A stretch of DNA of 64,000 bases from Methylobacterium brachiatum (GTDB lineage: Bacteria > Pseudomonadota > Alphaproteobacteria > Rhizobiales > Beijerinckiaceae): positions 620,001 to 684,000 of the forward strand of contig NZ_JAJALK010000002.1 in the NCBI RefSeq assembly GCF_020523825.1, given 5' to 3'. The translations under genes were made by a program, and so were the position numbers. The notes under the pieces are model-generated. The model was not told the origin of the DNA, ran no database searches, and worked only from the letters and a program-made list of their open reading frames with translations. Positions 53,426 through 63,845 of this stretch are shown here, piece after piece; positions within the stretch are counted from its first letter, which is position 1, and each line of letters opens with the position of its first letter.

Positions 53426-53875
53426 GTGCCCGAAGTGATCCCCGAGAGCAGCGCCGAACTGGCCGTCTTGGTCGGCGACATCGTCGCCGCCTATGTCTCG
53501 AACAATCCCGTCCCGCCGACCGCACTGCCCGAGCTGATCGCCAGCGTTCACGGCGCACTGGTCAATCTCGACGGCAAGCCGCCCGTGGAGGTCGAGCCCG
53601 TGATCGAGCCGCCGACCGCGGCCCAGATCCGCAAGTCGGTCCAGCAGGACGGCATCATCAGCTTCATCGACGGCCGGTCGTACAAGACGCTGAAGCGCCA
53701 CCTGACGGCCCACGGCCTGACGCCCGAGCGCTACCGCGAGCGCTACGGCCTGCCGGCGGATTATCCGATGACCGCGCCAGGCTATGCCGCGCAGCGCTCC
53801 GCCCTCGCCAAGGCGATCGGCCTCGGCGTTCCGGGTGCCCGCGCCGATCAGCGCAGGACGGGCACCAAAGGCTGA
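53426..53875 (+). CDS. MucR/Ros-family regulator without zinc-finger cysteines
   Basis: 149 residues. The N-terminal half (about 1-60) is the MucR oligomerisation region (ELAVLVGDIVAAYVSNNPVP). The C-terminal DNA-binding part has ISFIDGRSYKTLKRHLTAHGLTPERYRERYGLPADYPMTAPGYA. Where Ros has two zinc cysteines (C-x2-C), this protein has Ser79 and Asp82; the two histidines (His92, His96) remain. Rhizobial MucR-type proteins that fold without zinc are known, so the protein may be functional. The start is GTG 53426. The AT-rich 250-base upstream region (53175-53425) includes a TTGACA at 53356-53361. Confidence 0.88.
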   Translation: MPEVIPESSAELAVLVGDIVAAYVSNNPVPPTALPELIASVHGALVNLDGKPPVEVEPVIEPPTAAQIRKSVQQDGIISFIDGRSYKTLKRHLTAHGLTPERYRERYGLPADYPMTAPGYAAQRSALAKAIGLGVPGARADQRRTGTKG

Positions 53876-53915
53876 CCGGCGCCTCCGCCGATCAGCGGCT
53901 TCCTCCGATCGCCGG

Positions 53916-54182
53916 TTACCGCTGGCGGAACGGCAGGATGCGCGCGATCATCCCGGGCAACCGCGCCCGGGGCGGACGTCCGAAGGTCTGGGCCCAGCTC
54001 AGGTAGATGATCCGAGCGCCGACGATCTCGGCGACCGCCTCCGGCTTGCCCGCGCGGCGGTTGCCGGTGTTGGCCCTGCGGCCCGCCCGGTGCGCCGATC
54101 CTTGGCGCCGGGACGGCTGCCCGTCCGGCAGGGACCGCCTGCGCGAGGGCTGAGGATCATCGGGCTTGGCTGAGAACGACAC
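53916..54182 (-). CDS. Small basic hypothetical protein
   Basis: 88 residues from GTG 54182, with GGGGA about 8 bases upstream. The N-terminal 45 residues are highly basic and low-complexity (Arg, Ser, Gly, Pro); the remaining part (EAVAEIVGARIIYLSWAQTFGRPPRARLPGMIARIL) is more regular. The family is unknown. The gene is convergent with the MucR-type gene. Arg-rich frames arise easily in GC-rich DNA, so this may be spurious. Confidence 0.4.
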   Translation of the reverse strand: MSFSAKPDDPQPSRRRSLPDGQPSRRQGSAHRAGRRANTGNRRAGKPEAVAEIVGARIIYLSWAQTFGRPPRARLPGMIARILPFRQR

Positions 54183-54392
54183 GTCAAGAGTCCCCGTCCG
54201 CGTTCGAGGTTCGAGCGGGGACGGACGTTGCGGTCGGCCGTAGATCCGCCGGGGCGCTCTGCCCTCGACAATGCCGGCATTTTACCGGATGGCCCGAAGC
54301 GGGACAGTCCGAGTCCGTCCAAAAAACTTGTCTGTGTGTCCAATGGCGGCCCCCGGCGTCTCAGAGAGGGGCCAGGACGTCTCAGCCGCCCG

Positions 54393-55997
<1,605 letters not shown>

Positions 55998-56000
55998 TGG

Positions 56001-57422
56001 TCAAACCCTCGCTTGACGGCGACGCAGGATGTCCGGACCGGCCTCGCCGAGATCCCAGAACAGCCCGGCCATGATCGCCAGACCCTCGCGGGTGCTGGAG
56101 GCGAGCATGTGCTCGTCCGGCCCGTGCTGGCGGCAGGCCGGGTAGGAATGCGGGACCCACAGGGTCGGCAGGCCCAGGATCTCCGAGAAGGCGTCGTTCG
56201 GCAGCGAGCCGCCGAGATTGGGCAGCAGGGCCGGCTTCTTGCCCGCGCTCGCCGTCATCGATTCGAGCGCCCAGTCGACCCACGGGTCCTCCACGGGCAG
56301 CCGCGTCGCGTGGAACACCTCCGAGGCCCGGGCCGGCTTGACCTCGATCATCGGGAAGCCGTTGGCGTCGAGATGGGCGCGGATATTCGCGATCAGGTTC
56401 TCCCAGTCGGTGCCGACGACGAAGCGCAGCTGCAGGGTCGCCTTGGCGTGGGGCGGCACGGCGTTGAGCGGCCCGTCGGGATCGCCGGTCTTGAAGGCGA
56501 GGACCTCCAGGGTGTTCCAGGCGAAGACCCGCTCGGCCGGGGTCAGCCCGGGCTCGCCCCAATCGGCATCGATCGTCGGTGCGGTCGGATCCTCGCCGAC
56601 CCGGATGTCGCGGAGCGCGGCGCGCACGCCCTCGGGGATCGGCGGCGGCCGCAGGGCGTCGACCCGGATGCTGCCGCGGGCATCGACCATGGACGCGATC
56701 GCCGACGCAAGGACGGTGCCGGGATTGCGCAGCAGGCCGCCCCAATTGCCGGAATGGTGCGGGCCCTCGCGCAGGTTGAGGCTGAGCTCGAAATTGTAGG
56801 CGCCCCGGGAGCCCAGGAACAGGGTCGGCCGCTCGGCGCTGAGCCGCGGCCCGTCCGAGGCGATCAGCACGTCGGAGCGCAGGGCTTCGGCCTGTGCGCG
56901 GCAGAACGGGCGCAGGCCCGGCGAGCCGGATTCCTCGCCCATCTCGATCAGCAGCTTCACGTTGAAGCCGAGGCGGCCGTCGCGCGCCGCGATCACCTGC
57001 TCCAGGGCCGCGAGGTTGATGATGTGCTGGCCCTTGTTGTCGGCGGTGCCGCGCCCGTACCAGCGGTCGCCCTCGACCACGATCTCCCAGGGGCCGAGCC
57101 CCTCGCGCCACTGCTCGGGATAGCCCCGCACCGTGTCGCCGTGGCCGTAGATCAGCACGGTCGGCAGATCCGGCCCCTCGTGCCGCTCGGCGATCAGGAA
57201 CGGGCCGTGCACCCCGTCCGGATTGTCGAATTTCTTCGGAACGGCGAAGCCGAGGCGCGTCACCAACGGGGTGATGTAGCTGTCGAGATAGGCGTGCAGG
57301 GCCGCTTCCTGGCCGGGCGCCTGGCTCTCCGTGGGGTAGGCGACCGCCTCCCGCAGGAGCGCGAGGAACGCGCCCGAATCGAAGGTCTCGGTGGCGCGCG
57401 CGATGGCGACGTCTCGCGTCAT
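56001..57422 (-). CDS. M20-family metallopeptidase (dipeptidase-like)
   Basis: 473 residues from ATG 57422, which has GGGA about 9 bases upstream. The metal and catalytic residues are in YGHGDTVRG (His94, Asp96), WYGRGTADNKGQ (bridging Asp) and EMGEESGSPGL (Glu-Glu). The dimerisation domain lies in the middle (about 220-350), and the last metal His fits VPHSYPACRQHGPDEHMLAS. M20 enzymes cleave dipeptides or N-acyl amino acids in the cytoplasm, which fits an operon with a peptide-type importer. The upstream ATG at 57443 would make the parS-like site coding, so the shorter start is preferred. Confidence 0.9.
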   Translation of the reverse strand: MTRDVAIARATETFDSGAFLALLREAVAYPTESQAPGQEAALHAYLDSYITPLVTRLGFAVPKKFDNPDGVHGPFLIAERHEGPDLPTVLIYGHGDTVRGYPEQWREGLGPWEIVVEGDRWYGRGTADNKGQHIINLAALEQVIAARDGRLGFNVKLLIEMGEESGSPGLRPFCRAQAEALRSDVLIASDGPRLSAERPTLFLGSRGAYNFELSLNLREGPHHSGNWGGLLRNPGTVLASAIASMVDARGSIRVDALRPPPIPEGVRAALRDIRVGEDPTAPTIDADWGEPGLTPAERVFAWNTLEVLAFKTGDPDGPLNAVPPHAKATLQLRFVVGTDWENLIANIRAHLDANGFPMIEVKPARASEVFHATRLPVEDPWVDWALESMTASAGKKPALLPNLGGSLPNDAFSEILGLPTLWVPHSYPACRQHGPDEHMLASSTREGLAIMAGLFWDLGEAGPDILRRRQARV

Positions 57423-57426
57423 GGTG

Positions 57427-57442
57427 TGTTTCCCGTGAAACA
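57427..57442. promoter_or_regulatory. parS: parS-like ParB-binding site, copy 2
   Basis: Second identical TGTTTCCCGTGAAACA, one mismatch from consensus parS, in the 49-base gap between the M20 peptidase gene and the permease gene. It overlaps the ribosome-binding region of the peptidase gene (GGGA on the minus strand). It is 7.4 kb from copy 1, in the same orientation. Confidence 0.7.
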
Positions 57443-57471
57443 TTGGGGGGCTTCGCCGGACTCGATCCGCG

Positions 57472-58413
57472 TCAGTTGCGCCCCTCGGGCGCCGTGATGT
57501 CGCGCAGGCCGTCGCCCAGGAGATTGATCGCCAGCACGAGGAGGAGGAGCGCCACGCCCGGGATGGTGATGACCCAGGGCTGGAAGAACATGTACTGCTT
57601 GCCCTCAGCGATCATCAGGCCCCAGGAGGGCAGCGGCGGCTGCACCCCGAGCCCCAGGAACGAGAGGGCCGCCTCCAGCAGGATCGCGTGCGCCATCTCC
57701 AGCGTCGCCACGACGATCAGCGCGTTGAGGATGTTGGGCAGGATTTCCTGGCGGATGATGCGCAGGTCGGTCAGGCCGGCGGCCCGCGCCGCCGAGACGA
57801 AATCCTGGTTGCGGATCTGCTGGGTGGCGGCCCGGGTCACCACGGCGAAGCGGTCCCAGAGCAGGAAGCCCAGCACCAGCACCACGACCTTCAGCGAGCC
57901 GCCGACCAGCGACGCCATGGCGAGCGCCACCAGCACCACCGGCATCGCCAGCCGGGTGGTCACGATGTAGCTCACGACCGAATCGACCCAGCCGCCGAAA
58001 TAGCCGGCGCAGAGGCCGAGCACCGTGCCGATCACCCCGGAGATCAGCGCCGCCGAGATCCCGATCAGCAGGGAGATCTGGCCGCCATAGAGCAGGCGGC
58101 TCAGATAGTCGCGTCCGAGCTTGTCGGTGCCGAGCACGTGGTCCCAGGTGCCCTTGGCCTGCCAGACCGGCGGGATCAGCCGGCGCGAGACATCCTGCGC
58201 GTAGGGGTCGTGCGGGGCGATCAGCGGGGCGGCAAGCGCGGCCAGAACGATCAGCCCGAGGATGCCGGCGCCGATCAGGAAGCCGCCGTGGCGCAGGCCG
58301 CGCCGGAGGACCAGACCGGTCGGCGAGCGCACCGGCGCCAGGGCGGTCGGGACCTCGATTTCCGGCGGGAGAGCGGGGGCGGCGAGCGCCGCCGTGTCGG
58401 TGGGCAGGCTCAT
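57472..58413 (-). CDS. Peptide-type ABC transporter permease, DppC-like
   Basis: 313 residues, six helices. The DppC landmark HVLGTDKLGRDYLSRLLYGGQISLLIG and the EAA loop SAARAAGLTDLRIIRQEILPNILNALIVVATLEMA are present, with ALSFLGLGVQPPLPSWGLMIAEG near the end. It follows the DppB-like gene by 13 bases and precedes the M20 peptidase gene by 49 bases. Confidence 0.93.
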   Translation of the reverse strand: MSLPTDTAALAAPALPPEIEVPTALAPVRSPTGLVLRRGLRHGGFLIGAGILGLIVLAALAAPLIAPHDPYAQDVSRRLIPPVWQAKGTWDHVLGTDKLGRDYLSRLLYGGQISLLIGISAALISGVIGTVLGLCAGYFGGWVDSVVSYIVTTRLAMPVVLVALAMASLVGGSLKVVVLVLGFLLWDRFAVVTRAATQQIRNQDFVSAARAAGLTDLRIIRQEILPNILNALIVVATLEMAHAILLEAALSFLGLGVQPPLPSWGLMIAEGKQYMFFQPWVITIPGVALLLLVLAINLLGDGLRDITAPEGRN

Positions 58414-58426
58414 GGGGCGAGCATCC

Positions 58427-59344
58427 TCACGATTGGCGCAGGCGCGGATCGAGGAAGGCGTTCAGCAGGTCGGCCGCGAGCGTCAGGGCGATGTAGATCA
58501 TCGCCAGAACCAGCACGATCGCCTGGACCACCGGGAAGTCGTTGCGGGCGATGGACTCCCAGGCGAGCTGTCCGAGCCCCTGCAGCGAGAACACCGCCTC
58601 GATCACGATCGAGCCGCCGAGCATGAAGCCGAACTGCACCGCCGCCAGGGCGATCACCGGGATCACGGCGTTGCGCAGGGCATGCCGGACTAGGACCGTG
58701 CGGGGCGGCAGCCCCTTGGCGCGGGCGGTGCGGACGTAGTCGGAGGCCAGGACCTCGAGCATGCCGTTGCGAGTGAGCCGCATCACCGCCGGCATGGCGT
58801 AGTAGCCGAGCGCCACCGCGGGCAGGACGAAGTTCTTCCAGCTCGCATTGCCGGAGACCGGCAGCCACCGGAGGTTGACGGAGAAGACCAGGATCAGCGT
58901 CAGCCCGAACCAGAAGCTCGGCATCGCCTGGCCGAGCACCGAGATCGACAGGGCGAGCCGGTCGATCCAGGTATCGCGCTTGACCGCGGCGATCACCCCG
59001 AGCGGCACCGCCACGAACAGGGCTACGCTGAGCGCGATGATCCCGAGATAGAGCGTGATCGGCAGGCGGGCGGCGAGCAGGTCGATCACCCGCTCCCGGA
59101 AGTAGAAGGAATTGCCGAAATCGAGGTGCAGCGCCCGCCAGGCCCAGGCGAGGAACTGGGCCAGCAGGGGCTGGTCCAGGCCGTAATCCTTGCGGATCTG
59201 CACGATCTGCGGGCCGGTGGCCTCGGGCCCGGCGATCGCCGTGGCGAGGTCCCCCGAGAGGTGGAGGAGCATGAAGCTCGCCACCGAGACCGTGAAGGCC
59301 ACCGCCAGGGCGACCAGGATGCGCCGGAGCGTGAAAGCCAGCAC
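58427..59344 (-). CDS. Peptide-type ABC transporter permease, DppB-like
   Basis: 305 residues, six helices. The N-terminal RRILVALAVAFTVSVASFMLLHLSGD and the EAA loop TARAKGLPPRTVLVRHALRNAVIPVIALAAVQ are typical of DppB. GLGQLAWESIARNDFPVVQAIVLVLAMIYIALTLAADLLNAFLDPRLR closes the protein. It follows the binding-protein gene by 10 bases. Confidence 0.93.
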   Translation of the reverse strand: MLAFTLRRILVALAVAFTVSVASFMLLHLSGDLATAIAGPEATGPQIVQIRKDYGLDQPLLAQFLAWAWRALHLDFGNSFYFRERVIDLLAARLPITLYLGIIALSVALFVAVPLGVIAAVKRDTWIDRLALSISVLGQAMPSFWFGLTLILVFSVNLRWLPVSGNASWKNFVLPAVALGYYAMPAVMRLTRNGMLEVLASDYVRTARAKGLPPRTVLVRHALRNAVIPVIALAAVQFGFMLGGSIVIEAVFSLQGLGQLAWESIARNDFPVVQAIVLVLAMIYIALTLAADLLNAFLDPRLRQS

Positions 59345-59354
59345 GAGAGCGGTC

Positions 59355-60887
59355 CTACTTCCAGGACGCCGCGTAGAAGCGCGGCACCTCGTCCGGCTGG
59401 GCGGTGAAGTTCAGGTCCGACGTGAAGGCGTAGTTGGTCGCGTAGGAGAACATCGGCAGGGCGTAGGCCTGGGCGGCGATCCGCTGGAGCGCCTTGGCGT
59501 AGGCGACCTTGCGCTTCTCCGGATCGGTCGAGCCGTCGCCTTCCTGCAGGTCGGCGATCACCTGGGGATCCTTGGTCAGGTCCTCCTCGCCGCCGCGGAA
59601 GAACACCCCGTCGAAGGCCGAGACGTCATAGACCGAGAACGAGCCCCAGGTCTGGTAGCCGATCGAGATCTTGCCGCTCCGCAGGGCATCCCGGAACGCG
59701 GCGTAACGCAGGTAGTTGAGCCGCACCTTGATGCCGACCGCCCCGAGATAGCCGATCACCGCCTCGGCATAGTCCCGCTCGCGATAGGCGCCGAGATCGA
59801 TCTCGAACCCGTTCGCGTAGCCGGCTTCCTTGAGCAGCGCCTTGGCCTTGGCCGGGTCGTAGGGGTAGCGCATCACCCCCTGGTCGTTGCAGCCGAACTG
59901 GTCGACGAAGCAGAGCGCGTTCATCACCCGCGAGGCGCCGCGCACGAGGTTGTCGACCATGGCCTTGCGGTCGATGGCGTAGGAGATCGCCTGCCGGACC
60001 CGCACGTCCTTGAGCGGCGAGTTCTCCTTGGCGCGGCCGAGCGTGTCGAATTGCAGGAAGCCGACCCGCATCGTCTCGGAATTGAGCACGGTGACGTTGG
60101 GCGCGGCGCGCAGCTGCTCGGCCTGGTCGCTCGGCACCCGCCAGATCCAGTCGACGCCGCCGGTCATCAGCTCGGCCATCCGGCTCTCGCCGTCCGGGAT
60201 GACGCGGAATTGCAGCTTGCCGATCTTCGGCTTCCCGAGCGGGCTGCCGGACCAGTACTGGGCGAAGCGCTCCATGGTGACGCCGCGGCCGCTATCGACC
60301 TTGGTGATCTTGTACGGGCCGCTGCCCACCGGCGCCTTGGCGAAGCCGTCGAGGCCGACCTTCTTGAAGTAGGCGGCCGGGAAGATCGGCGTCGGGCCGG
60401 CGAGGTATTCGAGCGCCGCCGGGAACGGCGCCTTGAGATGGATCCGCACGCTGTGCGGGCCGGTGACCTCCACCGACTTCATCCAGTCGACGTTCTGCCG
60501 GGTGACCGTGCGGGCCTCGGGCGTCAGCACGAAGTTGAACGTGAAGGCGACGTCCTCGGGCCCGAGCGGGTCGCCGTTGTGGAAGGTCACGCCCTCGCGG
60601 ATCGTCAGGTCCAGGGTGGTGTCGTCCGTCCAGGTCCAGGCGGTGGCGAGCATCGGCTTGTAGGTGCCGTCCGCGGGGTCGCGGTACAGCAGCGTGTCCC
60701 AGCAGTTCCGGGCCAGGACGAGGCCTTCGCGGGCGCTGTTGTGATAGGGGCTGACATTCTCCGGCTCGCTGTCGGAGGCGTAGACCAGGGTGTCGTCGGC
60801 CTTGCCGGCGAGCGCCGGGCTCGCAGCGACCAGCGCGATCAGGGATGCTGCCAGGGAAGCGGTGAGGGGGATCGTCCGTACCGGCAT
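59355..60887 (-). CDS. Peptide-type ABC transporter substrate-binding protein
   Basis: 510 residues, SBP family 5. A Sec signal peptide (ASLAASLIALVAASPALAG) is followed by the family features LDLTIREGVTFHNGDPLGPEDVAFTFNFV, RVRQAISYAIDRKAMVDNLV and GYANGFEIDLGAYRERDYAEAVIGYLGAVGIKV. GGAG precedes ATG 60887. It differs from the protein at 39807 in signal type and in sequence. It is the first gene of the second importer operon; a divergent LysR gene starts 176 bases away and likely controls it. Confidence 0.93.
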   Translation of the reverse strand: MPVRTIPLTASLAASLIALVAASPALAGKADDTLVYASDSEPENVSPYHNSAREGLVLARNCWDTLLYRDPADGTYKPMLATAWTWTDDTTLDLTIREGVTFHNGDPLGPEDVAFTFNFVLTPEARTVTRQNVDWMKSVEVTGPHSVRIHLKAPFPAALEYLAGPTPIFPAAYFKKVGLDGFAKAPVGSGPYKITKVDSGRGVTMERFAQYWSGSPLGKPKIGKLQFRVIPDGESRMAELMTGGVDWIWRVPSDQAEQLRAAPNVTVLNSETMRVGFLQFDTLGRAKENSPLKDVRVRQAISYAIDRKAMVDNLVRGASRVMNALCFVDQFGCNDQGVMRYPYDPAKAKALLKEAGYANGFEIDLGAYRERDYAEAVIGYLGAVGIKVRLNYLRYAAFRDALRSGKISIGYQTWGSFSVYDVSAFDGVFFRGGEEDLTKDPQVIADLQEGDGSTDPEKRKVAYAKALQRIAAQAYALPMFSYATNYAFTSDLNFTAQPDEVPRFYAASWK

Positions 60888-60967
60888 GTCGACTCCGTCT
60901 CCGACGGCGGAGCGGCAGGATGCCCGGAGAGACTCCGCGACTGCCGCGTTTTTCACCCTGCGATGAT

Positions 60968-61045
60968 GTTGTGCATCTGGGATCGCAACAAGTAGAATTT
61001 GGCGAGCGCTGCATTGCCGTTTCGGCAACGGGGCTGCGGTATAAG
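60968..61045. promoter_or_regulatory. Divergent promoter region with LysR-type operator candidates
   Basis: Two inverted repeats stand between the divergent genes. GTTGTG (60968-60973) and CGCAAC (60984-60989) are near-complementary, with spacing that fits a T-N11-A LysR box. TTGCCG-TTT-CGGCAA (61014-61028) is perfect. TATAAG (61040-61045) is a likely -10 for the LysR gene. A LysR protein bound here could repress itself and activate the importer operon. Confidence 0.5.
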
Positions 61046-61063
61046 TGATATCGAGGCAGGATA

Positions 61064-61966
61064 ATGCAGGCAACCGGGCTGCGCTACTTCCTGGCGGTCG
61101 CCCGCACCGGCTCCATCGCGGCGGCCTCGACCCAGCTCAACGTCGCCGCCTCGGCGATCAGCCGGCAGATCGCCAACCTCGAGGCCGAGCTCGATTGCGT
61201 CCTGTTCGAGCGCCGCCCGCGCGGCATGGTGCCGAGCCCGGCCGGGGAGCTTCTGGCCCAGCACGCCCACCAGATGCTGATCCGCTCCGAGCAGGTGGTC
61301 GCCGAGATCCGCGAGCTGGAGGGGCTCGCCCGTGGCCTGATCCGAGTGGCCAGTTCCGAGGGGTTTTCGCTCGACATCGTGCCGAGCGCCGTGGCGTCCT
61401 TCCACGCGGCGCATCCCGGCCTGCGCTTCGAGGTGACGGTGCTGCCCCCCGCCCAGGTGACCCAGATGGTGGCCGCCGGCGAGGCCGATCTCGGCATCAC
61501 CTTCGCGCTCGCGCCGACCACCCAGGTCGAGGTGCTGTATGACGGGCAGGTCGACATGCGGGTGCTGGCCGCGCCCGATCATCCCCTGGCGCGGGCGAAG
61601 GTGGTGCAGCTCTCCGAGCTGCCGCATTATCCCGTCGCCCTGCCGACCCGGGACACGACCCTGCGGCAGGTCTTCGACGCCGCCTGCCTGCACGAGGGGA
61701 TCGTGATCGAGCCGGTCCTGACCGCCAACAACCTGGCCACCCAGCTGCCCTTCGTGCGCAGGTCCCGCGGTCTCGCGCTGATGTCGGCGCTGTCGGTGCG
61801 GACGCCGGTGGACCTGAACGCGTTGATCAGCCTGCCGATCCGCGCCCGGGCGAGCCTCGCCCGGGGCATCCAGATCCAGGCCATGCGCGACCGGCGGTTG
61901 CCTCGGGCGGTGCGCGGCTTCCTGCGCCAGCTCATGGATGCGCTGCCGCCGACGGGCGTCGCTTAG
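61064..61966 (+). CDS. LysR-family transcriptional regulator
   Basis: 300 residues. The N-terminal helix-turn-helix is YFLAVARTGSIAAASTQLNVAASAISRQIANLEAEL (about residues 7-42). The effector domain begins GLIRVASSEGFSLDIVPSAVASFHAAHPGLRFEVTV. Divergent orientation from the importer operon is the classic arrangement for a LysR regulator and its target; the inducer is likely the imported compound or a product of the M20 peptidase. Confidence 0.92.
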   Translation: MQATGLRYFLAVARTGSIAAASTQLNVAASAISRQIANLEAELDCVLFERRPRGMVPSPAGELLAQHAHQMLIRSEQVVAEIRELEGLARGLIRVASSEGFSLDIVPSAVASFHAAHPGLRFEVTVLPPAQVTQMVAAGEADLGITFALAPTTQVEVLYDGQVDMRVLAAPDHPLARAKVVQLSELPHYPVALPTRDTTLRQVFDAACLHEGIVIEPVLTANNLATQLPFVRRSRGLALMSALSVRTPVDLNALISLPIRARASLARGIQIQAMRDRRLPRAVRGFLRQLMDALPPTGVA

Positions 61967-61975
61967 GATGCCGGG

Positions 61976-62731
61976 TCAGGCGCCGCCGCGGCCCGAGGCG
62001 ACGGCGCAGCTATGGTCCATCACGTCCTCGGCGCTGGCGCTCGGCGCCCGGTAGGCCAGCAGCAGGAAACCCGGCTCGGGATCGCCCGGCGGCGTCGCCA
62101 CGGCGGCAAAGCTCGTCCGGTGTAGGTCCGGCCGGGGGCCCGGCAGGGTGCGCAGGGCCGCGAACGGGTTGAAGCGCGCGGCCTCCGCTTCCGGCACCCG
62201 CATCGCGTGGAAGCGATCCCCGGCGAGCGGCACCGGGAAGCGCGTCCAGGTCCCGCGGATCTGGCGGCCATGCGCCTTCACGGCGGCCAGCACGCTCGGC
62301 TTCAGGCAATCGAGGTGGATGTGGAGCTGGTCCTGGCTCCGGCCCCGGGCGGAGTTGACCGCGAGCCCCACCGCCTCAAGCGGCAGCCTGCCCTTCAGGG
62401 CATCCGACACGAACGGGCGCGCCGCCAGCGCCGCCCGCCAATAGGCGGCCCCGCGCGGCCCGCGCAGGACCGGGGCTTCGAGCCCGGGCGTCGTGTCGGT
62501 CGGCATCACCACGATGTGGGTCGGCTCGCCGGGCGCGCGCAGCACCGCCGAGCCGGGACGGTCCTTGTCGCCGAGATCGACCGAGAGGCACGGAAACGTC
62601 CGGTCGGCGATCCGCTTGGCGAGCACGCAGGTCTTGAGCGCGGCCCAGAGCACGTCCCGGCTGGGATCCGGCGCCGCCGCGGCCGGCAGCGCGAGCGTAA
62701 CGACGAGGGCGGCGATCGGCGCACGGCGCAT
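61976..62731 (-). CDS. cdh: CDP-diacylglycerol pyrophosphatase
   Basis: 251 residues. A signal peptide (APIAALVVTLALPAAAA) leads to the mature enzyme. Family motifs are LWAALKTCVLAKRIADRTFPCLSVDLGDKD (with the conserved CL) and VLRAPGEPTHIVVMPT; the HIT-like catalytic histidines are in SQDQLHIHLDCL. Cdh hydrolyses CDP-diacylglycerol to phosphatidate and CMP. The gene is convergent with the LysR gene and divergent from the DUF2891 gene. No phospholipid partner gene lies nearby. Confidence 0.9.
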   Translation of the reverse strand: MRRAPIAALVVTLALPAAAAPDPSRDVLWAALKTCVLAKRIADRTFPCLSVDLGDKDRPGSAVLRAPGEPTHIVVMPTDTTPGLEAPVLRGPRGAAYWRAALAARPFVSDALKGRLPLEAVGLAVNSARGRSQDQLHIHLDCLKPSVLAAVKAHGRQIRGTWTRFPVPLAGDRFHAMRVPEAEAARFNPFAALRTLPGPRPDLHRTSFAAVATPPGDPEPGFLLLAYRAPSASAEDVMDHSCAVASGRGGA

Positions 62732-62840
62732 GGACAGTCCCGATGAGGCCAAGCCGGCGGACTGCCCGGCTGGCCGGGCTTGCGATAACCGTCTCACACC
62801 GCGTCGGCAAAGCGCCCGGCGCCGCATTGGGAGTTCCGCG

Positions 62841-63845
62841 ATGCCGCACGCGCTCACCCCGGAGATCGGTGCCCGCTTCGCGGCACTCGCCCTCGGCCAC
62901 GTCACCCGCGAATATCCGAACAAGCCGGGCCACGTCCTGGCCGGCCCCGAGGATGCGCGCACGCCCGCGGCGCTGCACCCGGTCTTCCACGGCAGCTACG
63001 ATTGGCATTCCTGCGTCCACGGATACTGGCTGCTGGCGCGGGTGCTGCGGCGTTTCCCCGACGGGGCGCAGGCCGGGGCGATCCGCACGCGGTTCGACGC
63101 GCAGCTGGTGCCCGACAAGGTGGCCGGGGAATGCGCCTATTTCGCCGCCCCGACCGCCCGGGGCTACGAGCGGCCCTACGGCTGGGCCTGGCTCCTGAAG
63201 CTCGCCGACGAGCTGGCCCGCCTGCCCGAGCGCCGCTGGGCCGAGGCCCTGGCGCCGCTCACTGCGATGATCGCGGATCGCGTGCGGGATTTCCTGCCGG
63301 TCGCACCCTATCCGGTGCGGGTCGGCACGCATTTCAACACCGCCTTCGCGCTGCGGCTGGCGGCCGACTACGCCGAGGGCGCGGGCGACGCGGCCCTGTC
63401 CGACCTGCTGCTGCGCACCGCCGAGCGCTGGTACGGGGCGGACGCGGATTGCCCCGCCTGGGGCGAGCCCGGGGGCGACGATTTCCTGTCCTCCGCGCTG
63501 ATCGAGGCCGAGTGCCTGCGCCGCCTCCTGCCGCCGGACACGTTCCGGCCCTGGTTCGACCGGTTCCTGCCCGACCTCGCGGCGGGGCGGCCCGCGACCC
63601 TGTTCCGGCCCGCCAGCGTGACCGACCGCAGCGACGGCAAGATCGCCCATCTCGACGGGCTGAACCTCAGCCGTGCCTGGTGCTTCCGCGCGCTCGCCGC
63701 CGCCCTCGACCCGGACGACCCCCGCCGCCCGCCGCTCCGGGCCGCCGCCGAGGCCCATTTGGAGGCCGGCCTCCCGCATCTCGCCGGCGACTACATGGGC
63801 GAGCACTGGCTCGCGACCTTCGCGCTGCTGGCGCTGGAGGCCTGA
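62841..63845 (+). CDS. DUF2891 family protein
   Basis: 334 residues, no signal peptide or membrane segment. The motifs HVTREYPNKPGHVL, HPVFHGSYDWHSCVHGYWLLARVLRRFP, YGWAWLLKLADELA and CPAWGEPGGDDFLSSALIEAECLRRLL match the DUF2891 family, which has an alpha/alpha-barrel-like helical fold and unknown function. The Trp- and His-rich SYDWHSCVHGYW suggests an active site. GGGAG lies 7 bases before ATG 62841. Confidence 0.88.
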   Translation: MPHALTPEIGARFAALALGHVTREYPNKPGHVLAGPEDARTPAALHPVFHGSYDWHSCVHGYWLLARVLRRFPDGAQAGAIRTRFDAQLVPDKVAGECAYFAAPTARGYERPYGWAWLLKLADELARLPERRWAEALAPLTAMIADRVRDFLPVAPYPVRVGTHFNTAFALRLAADYAEGAGDAALSDLLLRTAERWYGADADCPAWGEPGGDDFLSSALIEAECLRRLLPPDTFRPWFDRFLPDLAAGRPATLFRPASVTDRSDGKIAHLDGLNLSRAWCFRALAAALDPDDPRRPPLRAAAEAHLEAGLPHLAGDYMGEHWLATFALLALEA

